Origin: Cheiracanthium punctorium
Taxonomy: Eukaryota > Arthropoda > Arachnida > Araneae > Cheiracanthiidae
Assembly: GCA_038373885.1 (NCBI GenBank)
Contig: JAWZYV010013019.1
Location: 806,001 to 870,000, forward strand
DNA length: 64,000 nt
Reading direction: 5' to 3'
Shown here: piece by piece, positions 11,090-24,212 of the stretch
Position numbering within the stretch: the stretch's first letter is position 1
Layout of the letters: each line of letters opens with the position of its first letter
Notes under the pieces: generated by a model
Database searches by the model: none
Told to the model about the DNA's origin: nothing
The model's input: the letters and a program-made list of their open reading frames with translations, nothing else
Made by a program: the position numbers and the translations under genes

Positions 11090-13835
11090 AAATAGTCTAT
11101 AGGTAAAATGTCAGGGTATTTAGCAAAAACATGTTGAAAAGGTGTGCATGCAATACCTGTATTAGTCTTTTTTTTTCCACAAAGGACTGCAGTGGTATTT
11201 TTTCAAGTATTGTGGTCTTTTTCTTGATGATGTTTTACTCTTTGAAAGCCAATGTGATATAAAGAAGTGGAATTTCTCCTGTAAATCTCGGACATAAATT
11301 TTTCTCTTGATAATATGAAGTGTGCTGCATTGATTTTTTTCATTTTCCTCGCACTCTCCTTATTTTTAATTCACTGTTGTAATGGAAGTGCATACTTAGA
11401 ACTAAAAAGGGCTGTCAAATTGAACATTTGAAAAAATAGTCTTTATATTTTAGACATCAATTATATGGCCTCAAATCGTTCTAGAAATGTGTAAGCACCT
11501 TTTTTAAATATCTAAGATGGTTTACTTTTTAACTGAATTTTAAAATATTACCCTCTTAGTGATGTTCTTATAAATAATGGAACTTTTGAACAGCCTTTGA
11601 AAGTACCTAGTTATTATTATTTATACATGCATTTGAAAAATAAAAATAAAATTAAACATCTCTTCATGGAAGCTGTACTATGAACTTTTACAAATGTTCA
11701 AGCTGTTCAAGTTCTGAAACACACAGAAAAAATTGTAAACTTGCACTATTTTGCAATAGTTACCAAAATTTATGAAACCCAGTTTTATTTTGACAGGAGT
11801 ATTAATTTTTTTTAAAAAGAACAGTCTTAAATTTTCTCTGTTTATTCGATAACTTGTATCTTTTGCTCATGTTTCCACAGAGAATTTATCATTTTTTCTT
11901 TGAATGGAAAAAACAAACCCAAGAAGCTAGTCACTTAATTATTTTTTGTTTGCTTTTTTTTTTCTTTCATTGTTTAATAATTCAATGTGATTTTTGAAAA
12001 GCTTTTTTTATTCTGAAATCTCTTACTATTTGCAAAATTAAAACTATGATTACATGCAAAAAATTTTCAGAAATATCATTCTCTTAGATACTGCAATTTT
12101 TTTTTTTTTTTTTTTTTTGCCAATTTGTACTTAATCTTAAAACATTTAAAGTATTGAGACAAAAAAAAAAGTTTGTTGTTGTTCTTTTGTTTCAATTGTT
12201 AGTTTTTTTTTAATTTGTAATGTTCATTTTTATTTTGCCAACTTGCATTACAGCTCTTTGCCTTTGCAATTCATATGTAATATCATTTTGTTTTGTATGT
12301 GATCCATTTTACTATTCTGTTAGTGATAGTACCAATCAAAAATATAAATGATCTCATATAGAAAGAATGAAAATTGTGTAGCTGTGTAATTTATTGAGAA
12401 TGTATATTTTATAATTACCCTTATTGAATGTTTGTGTTACCATTCTCTTGATGTCAAGACATTCTTCTTTCAGTTTTCGAACTTATATTGAATAAATGAC
12501 TTATTTTCCTACTCAAAAGACATTTTCCAATTTTAAACCAAGCCTTTTAAGCAGTTACATTCAGGCAGTTATATTTAAATTATCAGGAAATTTGAAACAT
12601 TTAAAATGATTTTTATATACCAAATCTAGCATTTTTCATTGAATATTATTGCAAAAGGTCAGTGTTTAATGACAGAAAAAAGCAGGGTTTTTCACATGAA
12701 TTCAATGTTATTTGCAACTTCTAGATGAGATTTAGATTAATTATACATCTAAAATTAAAATTTTGTAAATCTCAAGTTATTCACTAGAAAAAGAAACTTT
12801 TTTTTCCTTAAAAAATATTTTGGATATAAAAAAAGAGCCTTGTCAAATGATGTTCATTTATCCATTGTGGGGTTTATTTGTTTTACAGTTCAATTCATAA
12901 GGCTAAGATAGACCTTAGTCTAAAGAGTTTAATTCTCAGTCTAGTAAATAGATTTAAGATATACATTTTAACCATTCAACCATAACAAAAGAAAAAATGT
13001 TTTTCAACAAATTTACAGTTCAAACCCTGCTTCACACTATTATTGAAATAAACAAACAAAAAAAAATAAAATAATTAAGTGTAAAATTGTGTGTTTGTTA
13101 AGTTTAAAATTCACTGATCTTGATATATGAAATTGCAATACATTTCGCATTTTGGTTCTCATTAATACTTTCAATTTTCTTTATTTGTAAGTAGATTTTT
13201 AGTGCCAAGTCATTTGTTACATAAGTGCAGCTGAACCTAACTTGGACTTCTGCAAGTTTATTTTTTAAACAATACAGTCCCATAAAAAATCCATTGTTTT
13301 CTTTCATCCAAATATCACAGAATTCACAAATTTAGTCAGTGTCTCCATACTTTTTATATACATCGCAATTTATTGCCGCCAAATGTTATTTATTGAAAAC
13401 ATTCGAATTTTTATGCATTTACCAAATATGAATGCTTGAAAATTTTTACTTGAGGGTGCATATAAAAATGTTAAGACTAACTACTGTTTGATTTGTTTTT
13501 GATACGTTTGTTATGCAATGACATATTCTCTTTATTTTTTATGGAACAATACCAGCTATGGACCAGTTATATTTTTCAACAAACCTGTTAGCAATTAGCA
13601 TTTTAACTGCACCCAGGTTTTTGAGCTGGACTGTTATGGAAGTAAATAAATGTGTACAAAGAAAAACTTCACATCATTGATCAGAAAATAAAATTCATAC
13701 TTATTGCTATATCTTTGACTTCTTTCTTTTATTTTTACCATGAACATATTTAAGAACAGGGTGAAAATTGGGGAAATAGTAAAATGGCCAGGGAAAAATC
13801 AATGCAAACTAATTTGTGAAAATTAAGGTTGTTCC
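11090..13835. other. Gene-free AT-rich intergenic stretch
   Basis: Contains poly-T runs (for example near 12098-12118) and scattered AATAAA motifs but no supported gene or element. An AATAAA at 13687-13692 may be a distal TEAD polyadenylation signal. Confidence 0.5.
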
Positions 13836-13840
13836 TTTAA

Positions 13841-15312
13841 CAGGGTGTCTACCATCATGCAAGGGTCACGAAAGTCACGGAAAAGTCAAGAAATGGGAAA
13901 AAGGTCACAAAAATCAAGAAATTAAGCACTAGGTCACGATTAGCGACTCGACTACCAGGGTGTCTACCAAATTTCTGAAAGTCAATTTCCTGACTTTTGG
14001 GAGGTCCCGAGAAAAAAATTCCTGACCAATGCATTTTACTTTAGGAAATTGCACAATGCCCCCTCCCTTGTCTTTATATTTGCATATTTTGTACAACTTC
14101 TTGAAATCAATTTTAACTGAAGTATACAGGATTAAGATTTCATCAATTGAGAAACAGAAGTAGTCGCACTTTCTGATATAATTAAGTAACTGTTCTAGGA
14201 AATACGGTCCTAAGCCATAAGTTACCAAGTAAGCTAATTTGTCTTTTACCCTCCCGTTACGATTGATGAGCCCCCATTTTTCCCTCCTTATACAAACACA
14301 TCGCTTGATGCTTTCTCCATCCGAAAAATGCGTGCTCACGGGGAGGAATTGATTATTTTGGTGAGTTTTCCAGACCCATTATCCAATTTCCCGGTTTTTT
14401 CCAGACTTTCCGGACCCATTTTCCAATTTCCCAGCTTTTTCCAGACTTTCCGGAGCGGTAGACACCCTGACTACGCTTTTTCCATTTCATTCAAATTCTT
14501 GGTTTCTAATCTTTTGTGACAGACAAAACTTAACAATTTTTCATGTATTTATTTTATAGGAATACTGTTTGTTTGCTATTTATAAAATTCATTTAAAATG
14601 TCATTTACATGTTATTTAGCAGAAATCATCAAAAATTATGTCTGCCAAATAGTTGTATAGTGAACTGACAATATTTCAATATGTCACGTGCGTGTTGTTT
14701 TACACCTTGGGAATTTCAAAAGTTGGCAAGTATGTGTCTTCAAACCTTGAGAAAAGTATATCAGTTATCTACCTTCTCTCCTCAAAAAAAAGTTAAAATT
14801 GTTGGATTTAAGAGTAATTTTTTTTCTCCCTTCATTCCCTGTTAAATTCAGTGTTTTGATTATTTTCCATTTTCTTTTTTAAAAACAATAACTTCAATTT
14901 CCCAAAAGTTTTATGATATATTATAGACTTTCATAAGTTCTGTGTTAATATAGATGTAAAAAGATTTACAATGTACAAGCTACATACATGTTTATAAATA
15001 GCAGTTGGTCCTAGTTAACTGAAAGCAAACGTCTGATCAGTAAAAAAGTTGAAAAAAAATAACTCTTTAAAAATGGGAAGGGGGGAAGAAAAACTCGAAG
15101 AATTTTGTGATTCATTGTTAAATCAAAATCAGTTTTATACTTTTCTGCAAATTTTCCCCCAATCCTAGAACGCCGGATAGAACATATTCTGCATCCCTGC
15201 CATGATGTATTTTTGATATTAGAGTTTCGTATTTGTTATGGTCAAGAAAAGATCAACTAAAAGTCAAGAAAAGGTCAAGAAATCAAGCTTACTTTTTGTG
15301 GTAGACACCCTG
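13841..15312. mobile_element. TIR element with 5-bp target duplication (outer)
   Basis: Begins CAGGGTGTCTACC and ends GGTAGACACCCTG. Flanked by TTTAA on both sides (13836-13840 and 15313-15317). It contains a second, related element (13956-14469), leaving about 950 bp of its own sequence, rich in aaagtcaagaaa-type motifs at both ends. No transposase frame. A 5-bp duplication with CAGGGTG ends fits hAT5-like or Transib-like elements; the superfamily is not settled. Confidence 0.85.
13956..14469. mobile_element. TIR element with 5-bp target duplication (inner, nested)
   Basis: A 514-bp element with the same 13-base ends CAGGGTGTCTACC / GGTAGACACCCTG and flanks ACTAC at 13951-13955 and 14470-14474. 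It is inserted inside the outer element of the same terminal family. Its interior carries ttcctgactttt and repeated ttttccagactttccgga motifs. Confidence 0.88.
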
Positions 15313-16224
15313 TTTAAGAAATCTTGTAACTTTTGAACAGCTTTTTAAAGAATCAATCTGTGAACTTTTACAAACAATGAATTTATAGGAGTTATAAAAC
15401 ACCCTGGAAAAATTTGCTAAACAGGCGAAATTTTTCCCTAAATAGGTAACTCCTGGACCCATTTTTGGAGGTGATTTTTGCACTTATGCAACCTGAATGA
15501 AAAATTCTGTTAGTGTTGGTCCACAGTGCATTAGGTGAATAAGCATTGTTAATTTTTTCAAGTGTTTAGCATGATTGGTTTGTTTTTAAAGCTGTTCGAA
15601 AGTCCTTGACGACAATCATTCTTCAGGTAGACCACCCACAAGCCCTTGAATATATGGTGCAAGAAATAGATGCAGTGCTAAAGATAAATCTACTGCTTGT
15701 TCTTAATATCATATAGTTTATTTCAATATCTATTTTATTATTTACTTTAATTTTTGAGATAATCAGTAAATTTTGGGGAAAAGGCTGCCATAAATGAAAA
15801 TTGCACGAAAGTTAAGTTAAAAAAATAAAATGCCAAAAATTGCTCCCAAATTTGGAGCCTTATGACATATGACTACTAATGCTGTTACTCGTAACCCTTT
15901 AGGTAATCTAAAATAGTAAAAAAAACTTTGTAAAATAATGCTTTAAAGTTTTCTTGAACGGCTATACAGTGGGTGGAACTTAAGTATAGGGCAAAAAAAA
16001 ATTTTTTTTGACATGTAATAGTGATTTATTTTTCTTTTTTTTTTATCTAACTAAACTATAAGTAAATTTTTGTTTTTAATTTATTTGTTTTGCACTTCTG
16101 TACAGGAGTCAAAGTTTTAGAAGTTAGTGAAAATCATAGCTGTTGGTTCATATATCCTTACCATACTTAACCCTTTCTTATCTTTGCATAGTTTATACAT
16201 CCTTATACAGTGAATAATATTCAG

Positions 16225-17352
16225 CAGGGTTCCCATTAGAAAAAATAATTGGGGGAGATTTCTCACCCATCCAAAAATTTTGAGTGAGATTTCTGAAAGT
16301 TAAGTGAGAACATAAATATTGTTTAACATCATTTTATTTATTTATAGTACAATTTCAATAACACCGATTTTTCCTTCATTAAAAAATTTTACAGCTTGAT
16401 CATATGGAAAACTTTCTAAATTGATATTTCCATCAGCTATTCTAATAAGATTGCTTAAATTTGCACTTGTGCACTGAAATTTGCACTTGAATTGTTAATG
16501 GATATTCAAAGTTAATGAATATTCAAATTTATTCAAAGAATCACATCCAGTTTAACTAAGCAAAAGAATTATTAACTATAATATTTTATCTAGTATAATA
16601 AAATTATATAAAATAACTTAATATTTATATAATATATTTATATAAATATTAAATTATATTATACTACAAAGTTGGTAAGATACAAATATGTGTGACAAAG
16701 TTAAAACAGATATAGTTAAGTTCAAATTCTTACTACAGTATAAGCTAGATTATCTGGCATTTAACCGGAAAATTTCAGCTTCTTTTTTTTTTTGGGGGGG
16801 GGGTCTTCTTAAAAGATTGATTAACTCTTACTGTGAACGACAACTAAACTTAGACCGGAAGGGGGGGGGTGTCCAAATTTCAAACTGCCAGAGGTTATCA
16901 ATAATTCCATGAATCGTGGTGGTATATAAAAAAACAAACAGATGAAATGCTCTCAAAACTCATATACGATGGACACACATACAAAAACAAAACATTTTAC
17001 AGCTGGCAAGCAGGAGGAGAAAAATCAACACGTCAGCTCAGCGCCGATAGCATTAATATTCCCCCTCTGCATTCAAATGATTTAACCGTGTTATATCTGA
17101 ACAGAAACTCAAGAGAGGAAGCGGGGGGGGGTACGAATCATTGCAGCAGCGGCAGACTCGTTATCCGACAGTAGTAGAGTAAAAACAAATTTTTCTACTT
17201 GTAAACTGGCGTTTTTAAACTTTCAAATAGCGTGCGAGAATCTCGCGCAGGTGGCGAATATTTTGTAGCGCGAGAATACCTCACGCTGTAATATTTTTTG
17301 CGCGAGATTTAAGAAATTTATGCGAGATTCTCACACTCTAGCGGGAACCCTG
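16225..17352. mobile_element. TIR element with 6-bp target duplication
   Basis: Ends CAGGGTTCCCATTAG and CTAGCGGGAACCCTG, flanked by ATTCAG at 16219-16224 and 17353-17358. The interior (about 1.1 kb) holds G-runs, a repeated gagatttct / gcgagattctc theme at both ends and no convincing transposase frame. A duplication of 6 bp is unusual; a degraded 8-bp hAT site is also possible. Confidence 0.7.
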
Positions 17353-17358
17353 ATTCAG

Positions 17359-19280
17359 TGTGCAAATTCATAGTCCTTTTTAGTGTTAAATTCTGGCATC
17401 ACATTGTGGGATTTCATTTTCCCCCAAGATGAAACCGTCTCTTGCTTTATATCCACACACAACTGATGAAGCTTCTGTAATGATTTTCATGCATCTTTCT
17501 ACAGCTTAAAAAGGAAAGCGTAAAATTTCAAGAGTTTATTTAGTTAGAAACATTTCTTTTAGTTCTTCTGATAAGTTCGATAACACAGAAGTTTGTTAAT
17601 TTACAGTCATTCCAATTTATCAAATCAATGTAATCAGAAGCTTCAAAATTAAGAAGTGAAATTTCAAAATCCCTAATGCTTTATTTTAGCCACGATTATC
17701 CTTCTAATCCCAAGTTATCCGATATATTGCATGGTATCAGTTATCATTGCCAAAATTATATTTTCATGGTTACAAAAAAAACACTGAATGACTGGATCTA
17801 CAATATCTCTATTGGTTTTTGAGGTACCTGGAACATTTAATCATTTCCCACAAATGGATTGATCCATCCTTGCAAAAAGTTCTTAGTTTGATGTTGAACC
17901 ACATATGACTATAAATTTTCAGAAGGTGTTTTACAGGACACATATGAATGTAAAATGCTGTCTGCTGTAGCAGGGGTGCTACAGCTGTGCCAAACTGCTC
18001 CAAATGGAATCTCTTGATATAACCTGATACAAAAAGCATATTTTTTAAGGTCTCTGTGCAGAAAGACTCTCTGGGTATTTTCTGATATAAAAAGTATAAT
18101 TTTAAAACAAATTCTGTGCCAAAGCAGTGCTCCCCAGGTTACCAAAAAATAAATAAAACCAGAAATTACATACTAAAATATCACTTTCCCTTTTTCACCA
18201 GAAAACTGTTCTGTTTTTCATTTCAGGAAGCTCCTACAATCCGAAACTGAACTTCCCTAAAATCAACACATCAGAGCAATATACTTTATTGCTTTAAAAG
18301 CAAGCATTGTAAGAGTTAATAAGTGAAATAAAAACAATTAACAAAAAAAGACTATGTTTTTTTAGAATTTACTTCCTCTCCCAAGCACTTTATTTAATAG
18401 ATTTGTGTAAATAAGGTACCAAATACCATGTCAGGTAAATGATATGCATTCAGAATGAGGCAGATGTTCCATCAAAAGAATAAACAGAGGAAACTATCAC
18501 TGTAAATATAGTTCAGAGCTGATATAAATCAAACAACTAAAATTAAATAAAATCTCTAATGTACATAAACACTCCTCCAATATTTCTAAATAGCTCTAAA
18601 TGCTTTAAATGTTTTGAAAACATAAGACTTTTTCTTAAGTTATGAATTTGTAGTTTTTGTTTTGAATTCTCTAATCTAGCCACGAAGCCTTCGATATGAT
18701 ACTGGAAAACCCAGTAGCTACTGTGAAAAGACTTTTTATAATTGATCAGCTGAAAAAAATTATCTTAACAATGAACAAAATGTCCAAACTTATGTGAATT
18801 TTCTTCACATCACAGAAAGTCTTAAAGAACTCCATGAAAGTAAGTTTTTTTTTTTTTTTTTCCCCTTCACTTATTCCGTTAACTAAGAAAAGACCTCAAC
18901 AGCTATTAAAAAAAATGGCAATTTCCAATAACTTAAATTCATCTAGTGATAGTGAATCTATGATGCGCATTTGCCATCACTGTGTTAGTTATGACACACA
19001 TTCAGAGCCTTTGAAGGAAACAAAATATTGCATAATTAAAAAATATTTTTCCTTTTTAAAATTTAAAATTCTTGATACGGCTTCAATGTTACACTGGTTA
19101 GAGACATGGTTGGCAGATTTTCGATGCAATGGTTAACATGCATCGAAAAACCTGGTCTTAAAACTTATTTTATAAAGTTAATATTAAAATGCAGTATTAA
19201 CATTTAGTAAATTAAAATCATTCTGATACTAACTCGAAGAATAGATTACGATATTTAAGAGTCCAACATGATATTCACAT
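17359..19280. other. Gene-free AT-rich stretch
   Basis: No supported gene. A short inverted repeat around 17964-17985 (gtagca...tgctac) and a poly-T run near 18846-18861 are the only structure seen. Confidence 0.45.
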
Positions 19281-19282
19281 GC

Positions 19283-20570
19283 TATGCTACTACGCAAGTG
19301 CTTGAATAGTTAGTAGTAGCAAGTGCTAATAGTTTTATGACTCCAGATTTACTTCCCTTATTGATAGCAGTTCCATCGCACCCAATTAGTTTCAAATTTG
19401 AAATGTCAATATTATTATTTTGGAAATACGTCAAAATTCCATTTGCAATATTACTGGCAGATGAAGATGGGGGTGATATATGGCCAATATATTTTGATCC
19501 AGGCTCTTGAACTGATACCACATGTTCTTCCTTAATCATTTTTCGATATACTTTTTTCCCCTGTGCTTCAGTTATCATGGTGTCATCTTTTCTGTCATCA
19601 AAATATGACCCTTCTAAAATTAACTCATGTCGTCTCTCTTGGTGTTTCAAATTGTTCCTTTATTTCTTTCTTGGAGGCATCCGATCAATTATCATTTCTA
19701 TATTAACATCAGAAATAAGGCCCATATCTTCTAAGGTGGCGTTTGCAATAATAGCTGCAGCTCTGTCAGAGACTCCTGTTCTGTCAACTGCCAGGGCAAG
19801 TGAGGGTAGATAGAATTTTCTAGCTCGACTTTTTCTTTTGGTTTCACTGTTACTTGAAGTTGATTGTCGATTTGAGTATCAAAAGAATTAGAGATTTTAT
19901 TGAAATCATGTGGACTGTGTTTAGATATCGAATTTTCCACCAAAACATAATCTTTCTGCTTTAAAGAATAATTTTCTTTCCTTGATAATCCTTTTTCCTA
20001 GTCTTTCAGCGATGCACATAGTTTTCTTTATAGTTTTAATGTCCACTGACCCTATTATTATAAACCTTTTACTTCTTTGGTCTTTCAGAAAATTGTGTTC
20101 TAATTCTGGTACACTTGATAATCATGTACTCAGATTACAATCGAAAATGTTTAGCGTATTTACACAAAAAGTCTTTTACATTTGCAGGAGCTTATATCAA
20201 ACAGTTCTTTCGCCGATTGCCTGAAATTTTGGAATTTCACATTGAAAGAAGAACTATTCTTTCAATTCTTAATAATTTTCTTTAAATTTTGACATTTGTC
20301 ATGATAGTCTCTAGTCATTTTTATGATTTGTGTATCGGAAACAGTTGGAATTGTAGCCTTGAGCCATATATTTTTAATTACATCAGCAACAACCTCAGAT
20401 ACTTCAGAAGCAGTAGGAATTCTGTTCCAATTTCAAGATTTCAAATTAAACTGTACAAATAAATAATGTTTCATAACGTCTTCGTATGTTGGCAAAAGAC
20501 GATAGTCTTCAGTTAATTCTTTTGGTTCACCAAACATAGAACATTTAAAATAATTCCTGATTTTAGGCAT
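19283..20570 (-). pseudogene. Broken transposon-associated protein gene
   Basis: Read on the - strand from an ATG at 20570: MPKIRNYFKCSMFGEPKELT, a stop inside the next block, then TASEVSEVVADVIKNIW, and more stops. Downstream, frame-shifted pieces read ISDVNIEMIIDRMPPRKK, RKMIKEEHVVSVQEPGSKYI and NLKLIGCDGTAINKGSKSGV. I recognise the last block (QEPGS.Y.GH...IGCDGT..N.G...GVI) as belonging to a repeated protein family seen in many arthropod genomes that travels with mobile DNA. I do not know its biochemical function. Several stops and at least two frameshifts make it inactive. Confidence 0.65.
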
Positions 20571-22690
20571 GTTAATAAATATTATGAAATACTTCACTTA
20601 CTGTAATATCCAGTAATATAATCTAAATTACTCGATAAATACACAGAACACTTTTCTCATGTAAATTATAACATGCAGCTGCGACAAAAGAACGTACACT
20701 GAGATACACGAAAAACTAATGCAATATATAGCACAAAATGCAAGTCAAGGTCAAAAGTCACGACAGTAACACCATCTATAACAACAAAAGATTTTTTTAT
20801 TTATAGAATAACATGTTTTTATTACAATAAGCTAGCTGATAAACTTGAAGGCTTTAATACAATACAAATATTGGTGGTTTTGTTGATTTGTTTGTTTTAG
20901 GGAATCAGGGGCTTTGCGGAACAAGTAAATATAGTTTGAAATATAAAATCAAAATATTTTCATTATCTGATGTTAAAAAGGAAAAAAAAAATCACTATTA
21001 GAAATAAAAATTCGGAACTTCGTTTTTTAGCACCCAACTATACAGCTGTTTCGATCAAAAAAATTTTGATATTCTTCGGTGGCAATCATTCACCCAAATG
21101 CCACTCAAGTATAGTAACCTTTATGATGTTATTTTACTCGGTTTTCTAAAAGGTTTACTAAGTTTTTTTTTTTTTTTTTTTATGTTTGAAACACAAGTTA
21201 TTACTATTACTTTTTTTTGTTCCTTTAGATAATAGTTTAAAAATGCAGTTTTTCCTAATTTTTGGAATGTTAATATCAACAGAACATCATCAATTCGACA
21301 CGACACGGGACCACCTAAACTGTCTCTTTAAAAAAATATAAAAATTGGTCCAGGAGGTTAAAAAAATCATTGAAGATACATAAGAAAAAAAAAAATAGAG
21401 AGAGACAATGAACATAGTGCCTCCTTCTTTATGAAGTCGGTAAAAAATAGCTGGTCTTAAATAATTTTTAAAAATCCTGAAAAACTAGATAAGCACAAAC
21501 AGGTGACAAATATTTTTCTTCTAGGGGTGGAAGTTTTATAATCTGTTTAGTATCGCAAAAAATTGAGAATATCCATTTTCTCTTGTAAAAGACAATAAAG
21601 ATTTAGATATTTTTATTTATTTTAGAGGAGGGGCACAAACACTCACATTTTTAGTTTTCGAGCATTTTTGGATAAGAGAAAGTATTTTGGGGACCAATAC
21701 ACCATCCACACACTCCCAACAATCTGGACAATTTTTTTTAATAGCACTGTAATTAGTTTAACACATTCATCAGTCACTTTCTCAATTTTTTTTATTTCAT
21801 TTTTTTTTAAACTTCAAAATCATGGAGCAACTGTAACTTCCTTTTCTTCAAAAACTTTAAATCTGAATAATAGAAGAAAATGAAGCACTAAAAAAAAATT
21901 CCTAATTATAATAGAAATAATTTAAACTTGTATTTAGACAAATATTGCTTTATTAAACAATATACACAGATTAACAACACAAAGAGGACTATGGTTATGA
22001 TACAAAAAACTATGAAATAATTAAAAAACAAAAAGGTCTTTGCTCCCCACTCAAATATATATACATATGAACTAGTGATAACAATAATGAGTAAAAAAAC
22101 AATTTTTAAAAATCACAAAATTACAATGATATAGACACTAATAATTTGTACTTATACAATCACATAATTCATTTCAGTCCTCAGTTTCACTTTTATTAAA
22201 AATATGTGTTAGTTGAGTACTGATACAAGTGAAATTTTGTATTTTTAAAATAACAGATTTAGCTACACCGAGATCATACAATATTACTTAAATCTAAAAC
22301 AAAAAAACAATATCACAATTATGATACATATGAACAAAAAAGTTGTGCTTTGAGATGCTTATTTGTGTATATTACTTCACCTCAATTTCAATACACTCTT
22401 TGAACTATTTGTATTACAATAACTGTACAACTTTAGCTTTGCTTTCCTAGTAACTACTACATCATAAAATATAAGTTCAGTAAAAATAATAGATTTTTAA
22501 CTTTATAAGTTGCATGCAAAACAGACAACATATTGAAAAAGAATTTTATAGCATAAGCAGATTTATTTCCATATTTAGCACATTTGGTGGTGTTAAAGAT
22601 TTTTTTTCCTTTCTAATGGCCAAGTCAGCAGCCTACAGGAGGTTTGACTGCTACAAGGACCAGAAACAACAAGGTCCTTGCAGGTTGACT
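20571..22690. other. Gene-free AT-rich stretch
   Basis: Contains poly-T and poly-A runs (for example 21164-21181) and no supported gene or complete element. Confidence 0.45.
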
Positions 22691-22697
22691 GCTACAA

Positions 22698-22779
22698 GGA
22701 CCAACGCTGGTCTGCCTACTAGGTGCCCCCATAGTCAATTCACTATGGGGGCACCTAGTAGGCAGACCAGCGTTGTCCA
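22698..22779. repeat. Near-perfect palindrome, 34-bp arms
   Basis: Arms 22702-22735 and 22742-22775 are exact reverse complements, separated by the 6-base loop CAATTC. With one bulged base the pairing extends to 22698-22779 (ggaccaacg / cgttgtcc). The arms are GC-rich in an AT-rich region. Just upstream, gactgctacaaggacca occurs twice and caaggacc/ggtccttg forms a smaller hairpin. Confidence 0.95.
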
Positions 22780-22839
22780 TATGAGTGGTCTCCTAATTTT
22801 TAATAATTTCAGATGAGAGACCTAGCACCTGAAATCAGA

Positions 22840-23035
22840 AACCCCCAGAGGTATCATTTGAACATGGAGTACATTATAGCCACAAACAGATTTTACATGC
22901 ACCATCAGTGTGCACGGTCCCACAGCAATCCAGTCGAGAGAGGTGTTCACTCTCCCAAGCACTTGCTAAGCCAGTGCTGCTTTGCTTTCCAAGTTATTAT
23001 GGGAATAGAGCTCAGCGACTAGACCACTGCGAGAC
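22840..23035 (-). repeat. Possible SINE or RNA-derived segment
   Basis: GC-richer island next to the palindrome. On the - strand it contains TGGTCTAGTCG (complement of about 23016-23026), which fits the Pol III A-box consensus. No B box at a suitable distance was found, so a tRNA-derived origin is only a possibility. Confidence 0.25.
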
Positions 23036-23039
23036 TTTC

Positions 23040-24200
23040 ATATGATACCTAAAAAAAAAGAATTTTTTCTAAACATTTTATTCGCATACGTGACACTTCT
23101 TTATGAACTTAGCCATACAATAGAGGTGCAAATTGGATCAAAATATTTAATGCCACCACCGAAAATTTGGTAGAACCAAACTTTTCCTATCTTTCAAAAT
23201 CGCAGAAATAAATTCAATTTTTAGTCACATGTTCTGGTTTCTTGGACACACCTTACAACCCTTTATTTGCATACCTGTTATAGAACATAATTACTTTAAG
23301 CATACACAAATAAAACAAGATTTACCAGTGCATTATTTGGAGTTAAAGAGTATTATCAATTCGTTTCAGGCATAAAAGAAATCAAAATTACCTCCAGAAC
23401 AGACTTTGATAGTTTATGACATCTTTTTTTAGTCCATCAAGTGAAAACAGTTAAGACAAATAAGACGTAATTTGGTAGTATGATATGCAGTCACTCAACT
23501 TCAAAATATTGTTTTAATAGTTAAAAGCATTCTGATTGTACCAAATGGTTGCTTACAAAAATAATTTCTCATACCTCATTTCAGCAATATTGCACAAGTG
23601 TTATCAAAAACCAATATTTTCCTGTACTTTTGAATGTTAATTAGATTGCATTTTATTGATCATTTAATCAACTCATTTGCAAGTAATAAAAATACAAATT
23701 TGACTTATTTCTAGTATAGTTCATTAATTTTAGCTTAAATTAAAGTCTAGTGAAATTCATAACACAGCCTCTTTAAACAGGGTTCACACAATCATTAAAA
23801 ACTTGTTAATTTCAGTGCTATGAAAGGGCCCTTATATTAATTAATTAATTATGATAATTAAAATTTTATAATTTTTGTTTGAAAATTGTTAAATGTGAAA
23901 TATAGGGATGCTCATTTTCCACCGAATTAATTTTTGCTTTTTATTAATTTGTGATTTCCGAGGAATTCTTTAAAAAAAGTAGCAATCAGTTAACACTTTT
24001 GGTGACCACTAAAAATGTTTAGAAATGTATTTGTACGGCACTCTGTACTCTGTACTGATTACTCTGTGTGGCACTTCATTTCATCATTCAAATACTCATC
24101 AAAAATTTGTTAGAACCAAGTTATTTTCATTTGATATGACATGTTTCTTGTATTGGACACCTTTTTAGTTTTTAAATATTAGCCTACATTGTAGGCTGTA
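23040..24200. other. Gene-free AT-rich stretch before the Copia element
   Basis: No 5' LTR matching the sequence after 28527 and no clear primer-binding site was seen here. No gene recognised. Confidence 0.45.
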
Positions 24201-24212
24201 ATTCTTTAAGGA

